Shown: positions 1 through 9,174, counted from the stretch's first letter. The stretch: DNA of 64,000 nt from Rhodospirillaceae bacterium (GCA_947467145.1 CANIGJ010000019.1:18345-82344), one strand, 5' to 3'. Made by a program: numbers and translations. Notes: a model not told the origin generated them from the sequence alone.

Positions 1-1286
1 CGTTCCCGCGCATGAACAACATCAGCTTCTGGCTGACTGCGGCGGGACTCATTCTGGTTGCTCTCTCGACGGTCGTCGGCGGCGGCGCCGGCACCGGTTG
101 GACGGTCTATCCGCCGCTGTCGAACCACACCTTCCATCCGGGCATGTCGGTCGACTTCGCGATCCTGTCGCTGCATCTCGCCGGTGCGGGCTCGATCCTG
201 GGCGCGATCAACTTCATCACCACGATCGTCAACATGCGCGCGCCTGGAATGACCTTCCATCGCATGCCGCTGTTCATTTGGGCGATGTTCATCACCGCGT
301 TCCTGCTGTTGCTGGCTCTGCCGGTGCTCGCGGGCGCGCTGACCATGCTGCTCACCGATCGTAACTTCCACACGGCGTTCTTCGAGCCGTCGGGCGGTGG
401 TGACCCGATCTTCTGGCAGCACCTGTTCTGGTTCTTCGGCCACCCCGAAGTCTACATCATGATCATCCCGGCCTTCGGCATCATCAGCCAGGTCGTCAGC
501 ACCTTCTCCAAGAAGCCGGTGTTCGGCTATCTCGGCATGGCTTATGCGATGGCCTCGATCGGCGTCGTCGGCTTCGTCGTGTGGGCGCACCATATGTTCA
601 CGGTGGGCTTCAACGTCGAAACGCGCGCCTACTTCATCATCGCGACGATGGTCATCGCGGTGCCGACCGGCATCAAGATCTTCTCGTGGCTCGCGACGAT
701 GTGGGGCGGCTCGATCGAGTTCAAGACGCCGATGCTCTACGCCTTCGGCTTCATCTTCCTGTTCGTTGTCGGCGGCGTCACGGGTGTGACGCTCTCCAAC
801 GCGCCGGTCGATATGGCGTTCCACGACACCTACTTCGTGATCGCGCACTTCCACTATGTGCTGTCGATCGCTGCGATGTTCGCGATCTTCACCGGCATGT
901 ACTACTGGCTGCCGAAAATGTGCGGCAAGATGTACAACGAGAAGCTGGGCCAGTGGCAGTTTTGGATCACCTTCGTCGGTGTGAACATTCTGTTCTTCCC
1001 GCAGCACTTCCTCGGCATGGCGGGTATGCCGCGCCGTATCGCCGACTATCCGGATGCGTTCGCCGGCTGGAACATGGTGTCCAGCTCGGGGGCGGTGGTC
1101 AGCCTCGTCGGCGCGCTCCTGTTCTTCTACATCCTGTGGGATACGCTGCGTAACGGCGCCAAGGCTCCGGCCAATCCATGGGGTATCGGCGCGACCACCC
1201 TGGAATGGACGGTCGACAGTCCGGCACCGTTCCACACGCACGAAATCCTGCCGGAAATCAAAGCCGAGCCGGCTGGGCACCACTAA
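1..1286 (+). CDS. ctaD: Cytochrome c oxidase subunit I (5' truncated by window edge)
   Basis: This is the catalytic subunit of the aa3-type terminal oxidase in the inner membrane, which reduces O2 and pumps protons. The reading frame is already open at the first base (F-P-R-M-N-N precedes the first visible Met at 12), so about 110-120 N-terminal residues, including the first low-spin haem ligand, lie outside the window; 427 residues remain. The visible part holds the Cu-B histidine and cross-linked tyrosine (GHPEVY), the Cu-B pair (AHHMF) and the two haem histidines ([12 protein letters not shown]). It leads a ctaD-ctaG-ctaE block with 19-20 bp gaps, so co-transcription is likely. The identification is secure; only the start is missing. 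Confidence 0.97.
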   Translation, partial: FPRMNNISFWLTAAGLILVALSTVVGGGAGTGWTVYPPLSNHTFHPGMSVDFAILSLHLAGAGSILGAINFITTIVNMRAPGMTFHRMPLFIWAMFITAFLLLLALPVLAGALTMLLTDRNFHTAFFEPSGGGDPIFWQHLFWFFGHPEVYIMIIPAFGIISQVVSTFSKKPVFGYLGMAYAMASIGVVGFVVWAHHMFTVGFNVETRAYFIIATMVIAVPTGIKIFSWLATMWGGSIEFKTPMLYAFGFIFLFVVGGVTGVTLSNAPVDMAFHDTYFVIAHFHYVLSIAAMFAIFTGMYYWLPKMCGKMYNEKLGQWQFWITFVGVNILFFPQHFLGMAGMPRRIADYPDAFAGWNMVSSSGAVVSLVGALLFFYILWDTLRNGAKAPANPWGIGATTLEWTVDSPAPFHTHEILPEIKAEPAGHH

Positions 1287-1305
1287 CCGCGGTTCCTGAA
1301 ACACG

Positions 1306-1908
1306 ATGGACCAGACCAACCGACTCAAGGAGCAACAGCGCGGCATCCGCCTTACGGTGGCCGGCACGCTGCTCTTTGTCTCGGCCATGGTCGGCCTCGT
1401 GGCCGTGGCGGAGCCGCTCTACAAGTTGTTCTGTCAGGTGACCGGTTATAACGGCACGCCGCGCATTGCCGAAGGGCAAAGCTCGCCGGGCGGCGTGGCC
1501 GAAACCATGACGGTGCGCTTCGACGCCAACGTGAACCGGGAAATCGCCTGGAAATTCAAGCCGGCGGTCAATCAGGTCGATGTGCGGATCGGCGAAGAGA
1601 TGCTCGCCTTCTACGAGGCGACGAACACCTCGAGCGAGCCGCTCGTCGGCACGGCGACGTTCAACGTCATGCCGGAGCGCGTCGCACCTTATTTCAACAA
1701 GATCCAATGTTTCTGTTTCACCGAACAGGTGCTGAAGCCCGGCGAGTCCGTCCAGATGCCGGTCACCTTCTTCATCGATCCGGACATGCTGAAGGATCAA
1801 TACGCCCGCGATATCAAGACCGTCACACTTTCGTACACGTTCTTCCTGAACCAGGACCAGAGCAAGGCGAAGGCGCTGTCGGCAACTCAAGCCAACTACT
1901 CCAACTGA
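1306..1908 (+). CDS. ctaG: Cytochrome c oxidase assembly protein CtaG/Cox11
   Basis: Cox11-type copper chaperone that delivers copper to the Cu-B centre of subunit I. The 200-residue product has one N-terminal membrane anchor (about residues 16-38) followed by a periplasmic immunoglobulin-like domain. The copper-binding motif CFCFTEQ is present near residue 138, as the family requires. Its position between ctaD and ctaE is the usual alphaproteobacterial order. The ATG at 1306 gives a product of normal family length. No ctaB or SURF1 gene is seen on this side of the operon. Confidence 0.95.
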   Translation: MDQTNRLKEQQRGIRLTVAGTLLFVSAMVGLVAVAEPLYKLFCQVTGYNGTPRIAEGQSSPGGVAETMTVRFDANVNREIAWKFKPAVNQVDVRIGEEMLAFYEATNTSSEPLVGTATFNVMPERVAPYFNKIQCFCFTEQVLKPGESVQMPVTFFIDPDMLKDQYARDIKTVTLSYTFFLNQDQSKAKALSATQANYSN

Positions 1909-1928
1909 TTTTGTAGGATACCGGATCG

Positions 1929-2765
1929 ATGTCGACCCAAGCCCACAAGACCCATCCCTACCACATGCAGGAACCCAGCGGCTGGCCGCTGTTCGGTTCG
2001 TTCGCCGCGCTGACGATGGCGATCGGCGCCGTCGTCTATATGCATACCGGCTTCTATCTGGTGTTGGTCGCTGGCTTCGCCATGGTGCTCTTCACCTTCT
2101 TCGGCTGGTGGCGCATGGTCATCGGCGAGGCGAACAACGGCGTCGATCATACCGAACCGGTCAAGACGGGCCTGCGCATCGGCTTCCTGCTGTTCATCGC
2201 ATCCGAAGTGATGTTCTTCTTCGCCTTCTTCTGGGGCTGGTTCCATTCGAGCCTGCCGATCCTCAACAATGTCGCAGGCACCTGGCCGAACGGCGACATC
2301 AAGCCGATGGGCCCGGGTGGCATCCCGATGCTCAACACCCTGATCCTGCTGACCTCGTCCGTCACCGTCACCGTCGCGCACCATGCGCTGGTTGAAGGCG
2401 ACCGCAAGACGGCGATCAACTGGACCGGCATCACCGCGCTGTTGGGCGTCATCTTCCTGGGTTTCCAGGCCTATGAATATTGGCATCTGGTGAACCATCA
2501 GTTCGGCCTGAGCGACGGCATCTATCCGTCGGCCTTCTATCTCGCGACCGGCTTTCACGGCTTCCACGTGCTCGTCGGCACGATCTTCCTGACGGTCTGC
2601 TATTTCCGCCTGAACGGCGGGCAGATGACGCCGAACGCGCATATCGGCTTCGAAGCGGCTGCTTGGTACTGGCACTTCGTCGATGTGGTGTGGTTGTTCC
2701 TCTACATCAATGTGTACTGGTGGGGTTCGTCCTCCTTCGCCCACCTGCACAAGGTCGTTCAATAA
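1929..2765 (+). CDS. ctaE: Cytochrome c oxidase subunit III
   Basis: Third core subunit of the aa3 oxidase, a 278-residue seven-helix membrane protein that stabilises subunit I. The N-terminal KTHPYHMQEPSGWPLFGS, the SEVMFFFAFFWGWFH segment near residue 95 and the C-terminal AAWYWHFVDVVWLFLY helix are family hallmarks. It follows ctaG by 20 bp and its TAA overlaps the ATG of the next gene by one base (TAATG), which suggests translational coupling to the DUF983 protein. Confidence 0.96.
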   Translation: MSTQAHKTHPYHMQEPSGWPLFGSFAALTMAIGAVVYMHTGFYLVLVAGFAMVLFTFFGWWRMVIGEANNGVDHTEPVKTGLRIGFLLFIASEVMFFFAFFWGWFHSSLPILNNVAGTWPNGDIKPMGPGGIPMLNTLILLTSSVTVTVAHHALVEGDRKTAINWTGITALLGVIFLGFQAYEYWHLVNHQFGLSDGIYPSAFYLATGFHGFHVLVGTIFLTVCYFRLNGGQMTPNAHIGFEAAAWYWHFVDVVWLFLYINVYWWGSSSFAHLHKVVQ

Positions 2766-3157
2766 TGAATAAGGCGGCGGGTCTGGAAACAGGCTCGCCG
2801 ATCCTGAAAGCGATCGCCGGCCGTTGCCCCCGCTGCGGGCAGGGCCGGCTTTTTCGTGGCTTTTTGCAAGTCGCGCCCGAATGCGAGGTCTGCGCGCTCA
2901 ATCTCACCCATCACGACGCAGCGGACGGACCGGCGGTCTTCGTCACCTTCTTCGTGGGTACGATCGCGGCGGTCGGCGCGGTCTGGTTCGACCTCTCGCA
3001 GAACCCGCCGATCTGGCTGCATTTCGTGATCTGGCCGATCGTGGTGACCGGCCTGTCGGTCGGCCTGCTCAGGCCCTTCAAAGGTTTCTTCGTCGGCGCG
3101 CAGTACAAATACCGCGCTGTCGACCGCACCATGGATAATGATGGGGGCAGCCAGTAA
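2765..3157 (+). CDS. DUF983 family small membrane protein
   Basis: A 130-residue protein with two cysteine pairs near the N-terminus (CPRC and CEVC, about residues 22-46) and two hydrophobic helices in the C-terminal half. This is the DUF983 pattern. DUF983 genes commonly sit directly after ctaE in alphaproteobacteria, and this one starts on the last base of ctaE, so it is very probably part of the oxidase operon. The four cysteines suggest a zinc or other metal site, and a role in oxidase biogenesis is plausible but unproven. The open frame runs further upstream within ctaE, but the coupled ATG at 2765 is the sensible start. Confidence 0.88.
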   Translation: MNKAAGLETGSPILKAIAGRCPRCGQGRLFRGFLQVAPECEVCALNLTHHDAADGPAVFVTFFVGTIAAVGAVWFDLSQNPPIWLHFVIWPIVVTGLSVGLLRPFKGFFVGAQYKYRAVDRTMDNDGGSQ

Positions 3158-3160
3158 GGC

Positions 3161-3781
3161 TCAGACGTTCAGAAGCTTGGTCCGAGCGAATTCAATGAGG
3201 CGCGCCAAGCTCTCCTCAACCGACAGCCTATCTGTCTCGACGACCAGCGCCGGAGTCTCCGGCGCTTCATAGGGCGCGCTGACGCCGGTGAAATCGGCGA
3301 GCTTGCCGGCGCGCGCCAGGGCGTAGTGGCCCTTGGGGTCGCGCCGTTCACAGACCTCGATCGACGCCTTGATGTGGATCTCGTAGAACGCCTGTCCCGC
3401 TGCCGCGCGCGCCATCGCGCGATCCTCGCGATAGGGCGAAATGAACGCGGTGATAACGATCAGCCCAGCATCGGCGAACAGGGCAGCCGTCTCGCCGATG
3501 CGGCGGATGTTTTCGTGTCGGTCCTGCGGCGAGAAGCCGAGATCGGCATTAAGCCCGCGCCGGATATTGTCGCCGTCCAGCGAATAGGCCTGGGCACCCA
3601 GATCGAACAAACGCTGCTCAAGGCCGAGCGCCAGGGTCGATTTACCCGAGCCGGGCAAGCCGGTGAACCAAAGAACGGCGCCCGCATGTTTGTTACGCGC
3701 CCGTCGCTGGTCGGCGGTGATGCGATGTTCGAGGGGAACGAGATGGCGCAGATCGCTCGGCATCGGGCTAGCGTGCCGCAA
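3161..3781 (-). CDS. cysC: Adenylylsulfate kinase
   Basis: APS kinase phosphorylates adenosine 5'-phosphosulfate to PAPS in the cytoplasm. The 206-residue product has the P-loop GLPGSGKST at residues 41-49, the substrate motif DGDNIRRGLN shortly after, and the FISPYREDR segment typical of CysC. No cysD or cysN is adjacent. The start overlaps the end of the upstream lipoprotein gene by 14 bp, so cysC appears to be the last gene of the Mla operon; this is unusual company and may only reflect read-through. An internal ATG at residue 7 is an alternative start. It is convergent with the DUF983 gene, 3 bp away. Confidence 0.94.
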   Translation of the reverse strand: MRHASPMPSDLRHLVPLEHRITADQRRARNKHAGAVLWFTGLPGSGKSTLALGLEQRLFDLGAQAYSLDGDNIRRGLNADLGFSPQDRHENIRRIGETAALFADAGLIVITAFISPYREDRAMARAAAGQAFYEIHIKASIEVCERRDPKGHYALARAGKLADFTGVSAPYEAPETPALVVETDRLSVEESLARLIEFARTKLLNV

Positions 3782-4370
3782 GATCCTTAAGAAATTCGCT
3801 ATAGATCTGGTCGATGGCGGCGCTCATTTTGCCAACCGCTTCGCGGATACCGTCACTACTGGTGCGCGGCTCCGCGCTATAGGATTTGAACATGATGAGC
3901 TTGCCGCCCGAGCGTTCGGTAACGGCCAATTCGATCTGTACGCGCACGAAGCCGGGGTTGCCCCTGATTTGCTCAAACGCGCGGATTTTCCCGGTGATCG
4001 TGTAATCGGGTTCGATCCGTAGATCGGGCGTGACGACTTTCTGCACGCCGGCCTTGCGCAAGGTGTCGGTGAGCGCGCTTTGCAGCAGGATGGTCGGCGG
4101 CTCGAGCCAGAAATCGTAGTGATAGGTCTGCGCGACATCGGCGCGCGCACTGTCGGAGAAGACGATGGCGCGGCCGCCCAGCAAGCCATCGGCGGTGAAG
4201 CGTTCGACCTGGATCACGCCACTTGCCATGCCTGCGGGAAGGTTCTGGCTAGGCTGAGGACTGGCCAAGGTCAGGCGATAGAAATTATCTTCGAGCACGG
4301 GTTTGGCCGAGCATGCCGACAACAATGCGATGCCGAGCAGGACGCTGAGAAGGCGGAGGCGGCGCATCAT
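3768..4370 (-). CDS. ABC-type transport auxiliary lipoprotein (PqiC/Mla-associated)
   Basis: A 200-residue exported protein with a lipoprotein signal ending LLSAC, so the mature N-terminus would be Cys20. The rest is soluble and resembles the lipoproteins that accompany MCE transporters, with the YHYDFW segment and a C-terminal helix. It overlaps mlaD by 4 bp (ATGA) and cysC by 14 bp. By position it probably links the inner-membrane MCE complex to the outer membrane, substituting for or adding to MlaC, which is absent here. The family call comes from context and general pattern; the exact subfamily is not certain. Confidence 0.85.
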   Translation of the reverse strand: MMRRLRLLSVLLGIALLSACSAKPVLEDNFYRLTLASPQPSQNLPAGMASGVIQVERFTADGLLGGRAIVFSDSARADVAQTYHYDFWLEPPTILLQSALTDTLRKAGVQKVVTPDLRIEPDYTITGKIRAFEQIRGNPGFVRVQIELAVTERSGGKLIMFKSYSAEPRTSSDGIREAVGKMSAAIDQIYSEFLKDLAAR

Positions 4371-5353
4371 CGTTTACCTGTCGTCGTGTCAGTGGCCGGT
4401 GTGCCGCCCCCCAGTAGCAGGCCAGGGTTCTGGCGGATCGCGCGCGAGAATTCCGACATATTGCGCGCCGTGATGTCGAGGTTCTGATTTATCGAATCGA
4501 TATAGCGCGCGATCGTTTCCGTAGTATGGCGCAGATCGCCGACCGATTGACTGACCTCGTCCTTGTTGTCGACGACGATGCCCTTGATCTCGCCGATCAA
4601 GCCGTCGAGGGCCTTGCGTGTATCGCCGAGCTGCTTCGTCACATCGGCCATGTTGCGCGCCGAGACGCCCACATTGTCGATCGTGCCTTCGAGCACCTTC
4701 ATATTGCGCTCCGACATCAAGGTATCGAGCTTGCCCGAAAAATTATTGACGTTGCGCATGATATCGGGCGCCGCTTCGGATATGGCGCGGATGACCGATT
4801 TGACGTCGCTGCCGACCTGCGCGCCTTGATCGCCGCCGATGATTTCGCTGAGCCCGCGCACGATCGTGTTCAGGTTCGCCATCAACGGGCGGACTTCCGT
4901 TTCGGTCAGATCCTTGATCTCGCGCGCCAGATCGCCGACCGCCGACATGATGTTGTTGGATTCGCGCGACGGTATGTCGGCGCCAGGCTTGAGCAGTTCG
5001 GTACTGCGGCCTTCGCGGATGTTGATACCGACGGCGGCCAACAGCCCGGACGCGGCGATTTCGGCCGTGCTGTCCTTGGGGATTTTCCAGCCGCGTTTGA
5101 TGCTCATTTCGACCTTGAAGCGGGTCTTACCTTCGCCCTGAATCGGTACGATCTCTTCCACTTGGCCGACCGGGAACCCCTCATACAGCACGCGCGTGCC
5201 GAAACGGATGCCGCCCACATTGTCGTAGGTGGCGTAATAATCCTCGGTCGCACCCTGCCGCCCCGTCAGCAACGTGACGGTGATGAACACCCCCGTCACC
5301 ACGAGAATCGTGAAGATGCCGACGATCAGGTAATTGAGCTTCATGTTTTTCAA
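4367..5353 (-). CDS. mlaD: MlaD family MCE protein (phospholipid transport substrate-binding)
   Basis: Periplasmic substrate-binding subunit of an MCE-type lipid transporter. The 328-residue protein has one N-terminal membrane helix (about residues 8-28), then an MCE domain (about 38-120, with TRVLYEGFPVGQVEEI), then a long helical tail rich in N, D and I with heptad-like spacing up to about residue 300. The tail is longer than in E. coli MlaD (about 180 residues in total) and resembles other alphaproteobacterial MlaD or Ttg2C proteins. It overlaps mlaF and the lipoprotein gene by 4 bp each, so the complex is translated as a unit. Confidence 0.92.
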   Translation of the reverse strand: MKNMKLNYLIVGIFTILVVTGVFITVTLLTGRQGATEDYYATYDNVGGIRFGTRVLYEGFPVGQVEEIVPIQGEGKTRFKVEMSIKRGWKIPKDSTAEIAASGLLAAVGINIREGRSTELLKPGADIPSRESNNIMSAVGDLAREIKDLTETEVRPLMANLNTIVRGLSEIIGGDQGAQVGSDVKSVIRAISEAAPDIMRNVNNFSGKLDTLMSERNMKVLEGTIDNVGVSARNMADVTKQLGDTRKALDGLIGEIKGIVVDNKDEVSQSVGDLRHTTETIARYIDSINQNLDITARNMSEFSRAIRQNPGLLLGGGTPATDTTTGKR

Positions 5354-6174
5354 AGCGGCGCTCCCGCTTTGACGTCGATGCCAGTCAGGCGTTCCAGATA
5401 GGCATCGGGATCCAAGGTTTCTTCCTCAATACGACGGTGGAGAATGTTTTGGATGCGCTCGTTGTCGCTGTCCTTGATCTCATCGACCGTGCCCGTCATC
5501 AGCACCTTGCCTTCGTCCAGGATAGTGATGCGGTCGGCGATCTTGAACGCGCTTTCCAGTTCGTGGGTGACGACGACGATCGACATCTGCAAGGCATCGC
5601 GCAGGCGCAGCAACAGATCGTCGATGGCGGCGGAGACGACGGGATCGAGGCCGGCGCTGGGCTCGTCGCAGAATAGGATTTTCGGATCCATGACGACGGC
5701 GCGCGCCAGTGCGGCCCGCTTGGTCATGCCGCCCGACAACTCGGCGGGCATCAGATCCTCAAAGCCGGCGAGGTCGACGACTTCCAGCTTCATGCGCATC
5801 ATGATTTCTTGGGTCTGCTCGTCGAGCTTGGTGTGTTCGGTCAGCGGCAGCATGATGTTTTCGCCGACGCTCATGGAACTGAACAGTGCGCCCGATTGGA
5901 AGGCGACGCCGATATCCTTGTAGAACTCGCCACGCTCCACGGTGCCGAGCTTGGCGATCTCCTTGCCCAGAACATGGATCGTACCCGAGGTCGGGCGGTC
6001 GAGCGACAGGAGTTGGCGAACCAAGGTCGATTTGCCTGAGCCGCTGCCGCCCATGATCACCATGATCTCGTCGGCGCGGACGTCGAAATCGATGCCGTCG
6101 AGGATCTTGCGCTTGCCGTAATGGGCGACGAGGCCTTTGACCTCGATAACCAGTTCGTCAGTTGCTTCGCTCAT
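5350..6174 (-). CDS. mlaF: MlaF-type ABC transporter ATP-binding protein
   Basis: ATPase of the Mla/MCE lipid transporter, 274 residues. Walker A (GGSGSGKST), the signature motif (LSGGMTKRAALARA, with the M-T-K-R variant typical of MCE ATPases), Walker B (ILFCDEPSAGLD) and the switch histidine (VVVTHE) are all present. The same frame stays open for 240 codons upstream, but that part is antisense-like low-complexity sequence inside mlaE. The ATG at 6174 overlaps the mlaE stop by 4 bp (ATGA) and gives the normal family length. Confidence 0.95.
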   Translation of the reverse strand: MSEATDELVIEVKGLVAHYGKRKILDGIDFDVRADEIMVIMGGSGSGKSTLVRQLLSLDRPTSGTIHVLGKEIAKLGTVERGEFYKDIGVAFQSGALFSSMSVGENIMLPLTEHTKLDEQTQEIMMRMKLEVVDLAGFEDLMPAELSGGMTKRAALARAVVMDPKILFCDEPSAGLDPVVSAAIDDLLLRLRDALQMSIVVVTHELESAFKIADRITILDEGKVLMTGTVDEIKDSDNERIQNILHRRIEEETLDPDAYLERLTGIDVKAGAPL

Positions 6175-6983
6175 GACGTCACCGCATAAACAAACAGCAT
6201 GTCGGTGATGACGATGGCCGAGATCGACTGCACGACCGAGCGCGTGGTCGCCCGTCCGACACCTTCGGCGCCGCCCTTGACCCGCGCACCGTTGACGATG
6301 GCGATCAGAGTGATCAGCACGGCGAAGATGACGGATTTGCCGATGCCGTGCCACAGGTCGCGGTTGCTGGAATAGCTCAGCACCTGCGCCCAATAGCCGG
6401 CCTGACTGAGGCCGAGATCGTAGGTGACATACACGCCCGCGGCATAAAGCCCGATGAGGTCGGCGATGAAGGTCAGCGCCGGAACCATGATGACCATGGC
6501 GAGCAGCGACGGCACGACAAGATAACGCACCGGATTGATGCCCATGACGCGCAGCGCGTCGACCTCCTGATTGATCTGCATGGTGGCGAGTCGCGCGGCG
6601 AGGGCGGATCCCGACCGCCCGGCGACCAGGATGCCGGTGATCAGGGGGGCGAATTCCCGCACGATCGACAAGGTGATGCCGAGCACGACCTGCGACTGCG
6701 CGCCGAAGATCTTCAAGGTGTAGATACCTTGCAGGGCCAGCATGACGCCGATGGTGGCCGACAGTAGGGCGACGATCGGCAACGCCATCACGCCGATCTC
6801 CATCATCTGGCGGACGACGATGCTGATGCGGATCGGCTGGTTCAGGCGCGGGCCGGCGAAAATCCAGAACAGGCTTTCGCCGACGAGCGCCGCCCACTGA
6901 CCCACGGTTTCGATGGATTCGATGACGCTGCGACCAATCGCTTCGGTCTGACGGATCACGATATTGGGGCGGGGTTCGGCCAT
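6171..6983 (-). CDS. mlaE: MlaE family ABC transporter permease
   Basis: Inner-membrane permease of the MCE lipid transporter, 270 residues with about five or six hydrophobic helices. The central segment with GRSGSALAARLATMQINQEVDALRVM carries the conserved E-VDALRVMG motif that contacts MlaF. Sites of this type maintain outer-membrane lipid asymmetry. It is preceded by the STAS gene with a 31 bp gap and followed by mlaF with a 4 bp overlap. Confidence 0.95.
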   Translation of the reverse strand: MAEPRPNIVIRQTEAIGRSVIESIETVGQWAALVGESLFWIFAGPRLNQPIRISIVVRQMMEIGVMALPIVALLSATIGVMLALQGIYTLKIFGAQSQVVLGITLSIVREFAPLITGILVAGRSGSALAARLATMQINQEVDALRVMGINPVRYLVVPSLLAMVIMVPALTFIADLIGLYAAGVYVTYDLGLSQAGYWAQVLSYSSNRDLWHGIGKSVIFAVLITLIAIVNGARVKGGAEGVGRATTRSVVQSISAIVITDMLFVYAVTS

Positions 6984-7014
6984 CGGGGCGCTTATTGTCG
7001 TTCAGTCGCTGCGG

Positions 7015-7347
7015 TCAGGAGCCGTCGGCCAATGCATCGTCCAGCGAGGCATGGATGGTGAAGATCCGGTCGAGCCGGGCGAGCTGCAGCACGCGCAAGG
7101 CTGCCTCGCTGACCGACACGAGGGCGAAGGGGCTGCCTGCCTTGCGCGCCGATTGAAAGGCTTCGACGAGGGATGCGACGCCCGAGGAATCGATATAGTC
7201 GATGGCCGACATATCGACGAGGACGGTGCGGTTCTGTCCGACGCAATCGAGCAGCACGGTGCGGGCCCGGGGCGAACTTTCCAGGTCGACGTCGCCTGCC
7301 AGCGACACCACGAGTGCGCCTCGGTCCTCGCGGATCGAATGGTCCAT
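7015..7347 (-). CDS. STAS domain protein (anti-sigma antagonist-like or MlaB-like)
   Basis: A 110-residue single STAS domain. The loop DSSG at residues 53-56 has the phosphorylatable serine found in SpoIIAA/RsbV-type antagonists. The gene sits between a PP2C/HATPase regulator (24 bp upstream) and mlaE (31 bp downstream). That position fits two known roles at once: the antagonist in partner switching, and MlaB, the STAS subunit that binds MlaF. Both are family-level inferences. The sequence alone cannot say which applies, or whether one protein does both. Confidence 0.88.
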   Translation of the reverse strand: MDHSIREDRGALVVSLAGDVDLESSPRARTVLLDCVGQNRTVLVDMSAIDYIDSSGVASLVEAFQSARKAGSPFALVSVSEAALRVLQLARLDRIFTIHASLDDALADGS

Positions 7348-7371
7348 GACTTTCTACTCTCCGGCGCCGCC

Positions 7372-9132
7372 CTAGTGGATGGGCGGGATTTCCTTCGTCA
7401 TTCTCAATAAATTGCCGATCCCTTCGCGGGGACGCAAGTACGCAACTTCATCCATGATTTCACGGATGAAATGCGTACCCAGGCCACCCGGGCGGGTATC
7501 TTCGAGCTTGCGTGGCGCCACCGTTATCGCGTCGATCTCGGGTGCGAAGTCGCGAACGTAAATGACGAGGGTACGTAAGGACGATGCTGGGTCTGCGCTG
7601 GTGTGCAGCGCCATGTCGAGGACGATGTCGCCCTTGTCGGGGTCGCGGTAGGCGTGACGAATGATGTTCTGGCAGGCTTCGTCGACGGCGAGAACGATGT
7701 CGTTGATCGGGGCTTGGGCAATACCCTGGCTTTTAAGGTATTCGCGCGCCGCATTGCGCGCCCCTTGCAGCAGCTCGGCGCGGGCCGCGAAACGATAGGT
7801 GAAGGATTGGTCGCCCAGCGGCGCCTCACGGCGCGCCAGGGTGGGCCGCGCGGCGTCAATGCCCAGCACGGTGATGTCGTCGTGGAGTGCGCCGTCGTCG
7901 CGGTCGAGCATGCGGCAGATCGCTTTCAGTCGTTCGTCGAGGGGCAGGTTCGCGTCTTTGGCCAACGACCGTTTCACCCCTTCGGTGCCAAGCGAGACGC
8001 CGTTGGGGAGTTTTCCTTCGGTCACACCGTCGGTGAAGACATAGAAACTGCCACCATCCAACCTAACCGTTTCCTGGGGGAATTGGTTCCCGTCGGTGCA
8101 GGCGAGGATGCCGAGCGGTGGCGCTTCGGCGGGGAAATCGTGAAAGATCCCATCGCGGCTGTGATAGAGCGGCGGCTCATGGCCGCCATTGGCGAAACAG
8201 ACGGTATCGTTGGCCGGATCGTAAATGCCGCCGATCAAGGTGACGAACATGCCGCGTGTCGCCGTTTCGACGATTTCATCGTTGATGCGGGCGAGCAGCG
8301 CACTGGGGTTGGTTTCGGTCTTGCCGAGGCAGCGATAGAGGCTCGCCGTTTTCGCCATCAGCAGCGCGGCGTTGATCCCCTTGCCCGACACGTCGCCCAG
8401 GCACCAAGCGATCCGCCCGTCGGCCAGCGTGAAATAATCGAAGAAGTCGCCGGACACCTCGCGCGCCGGGATATTGAACCCGAACAGGGGAAAGCCGCTT
8501 GTGCCCGCAGCGGGCAGCAGATTGCGTTGGATCTCGGCAGCGAGTTCGATTTCGCGCTTCATGCGTTCCTGTTCGACCAGGGAGGCGGCAAGGCGCGCGT
8601 TGAGCAGCGCCATGGCGGCGGACGAACACAGGATTTCAAGCAAGGCCAGGTCGGCATCCTCGAACGGTCCGTCGCTACCATGCTTGTTGATCAGCTCGAT
8701 CGCGCCGATGCATTGATCCGCGATGCTCATCGGCGCGCACAGGATTGAGCGCGTGGTGAAGCCGGTGCGCTCGTCGACGGACTTGTCGAAATCAGGTTCG
8801 GTCTGGGCGTCGCGCACGATGCGGCCGGCGTTGGCCTGCACGACAGAACCAACAACGCCTTGATCGGCCGGCAGGGTCAGCCCGTCGATCTGGATGACGC
8901 CGACGCTCGATTGGCAGCGCAGGATGCGCTCGTCTTCGAGCAGGAAAAGGGCGCCGCCCTCGGCGTCGAGATATTCGGTGATGTGGATCAGGGCGCGACT
9001 CAAGGTACCCGCGATATCGCGGGTATCGGCGAAGTCGCGGCTCATGTCGGCCAGCAGGCCGAGCCCCTGGGCCAGACGCGACGAGCGCTGGTGGCCGTGG
9101 TCTGGGCCGTTTTCCGTCCCGTTGGTATCCAT
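7372..9132 (-). CDS. GAF-SpoIIE phosphatase-HATPase fusion (RsbU/RsbW-like regulator)
   Basis: A 586-residue cytoplasmic regulator with three domains. A GAF sensor domain spans about residues 30-185. A PP2C/SpoIIE phosphatase follows at about 205-425, with acidic metal motifs around SGDFFDYF, LGDVSGKG and GGHEPPL. A GHKL ATPase domain of the RsbW type spans about 455-580, with the N box DEACQNIIRHAY and the glycine motif GGLGTHFI. Such proteins dephosphorylate, and may also phosphorylate, a STAS antagonist. The neighbouring STAS gene is 24 bp downstream and is the obvious partner. No sigma factor lies in this operon; the Mla transporter genes follow instead. Confidence 0.93.
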   Translation of the reverse strand: MDTNGTENGPDHGHQRSSRLAQGLGLLADMSRDFADTRDIAGTLSRALIHITEYLDAEGGALFLLEDERILRCQSSVGVIQIDGLTLPADQGVVGSVVQANAGRIVRDAQTEPDFDKSVDERTGFTTRSILCAPMSIADQCIGAIELINKHGSDGPFEDADLALLEILCSSAAMALLNARLAASLVEQERMKREIELAAEIQRNLLPAAGTSGFPLFGFNIPAREVSGDFFDYFTLADGRIAWCLGDVSGKGINAALLMAKTASLYRCLGKTETNPSALLARINDEIVETATRGMFVTLIGGIYDPANDTVCFANGGHEPPLYHSRDGIFHDFPAEAPPLGILACTDGNQFPQETVRLDGGSFYVFTDGVTEGKLPNGVSLGTEGVKRSLAKDANLPLDERLKAICRMLDRDDGALHDDITVLGIDAARPTLARREAPLGDQSFTYRFAARAELLQGARNAAREYLKSQGIAQAPINDIVLAVDEACQNIIRHAYRDPDKGDIVLDMALHTSADPASSLRTLVIYVRDFAPEIDAITVAPRKLEDTRPGGLGTHFIREIMDEVAYLRPREGIGNLLRMTKEIPPIH

Positions 9133-9174
9133 GGGACGGAGTGTGCCTGTTTTACGAAGGTTTGGGGAGACCGG

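Noticed and set aside
6175..6897. N-terminal extension of the MlaF frame
   Set aside because: The extra 241 codons lie inside mlaE and are His/Arg-rich; the ATGA overlap at 6174 gives the correct start.
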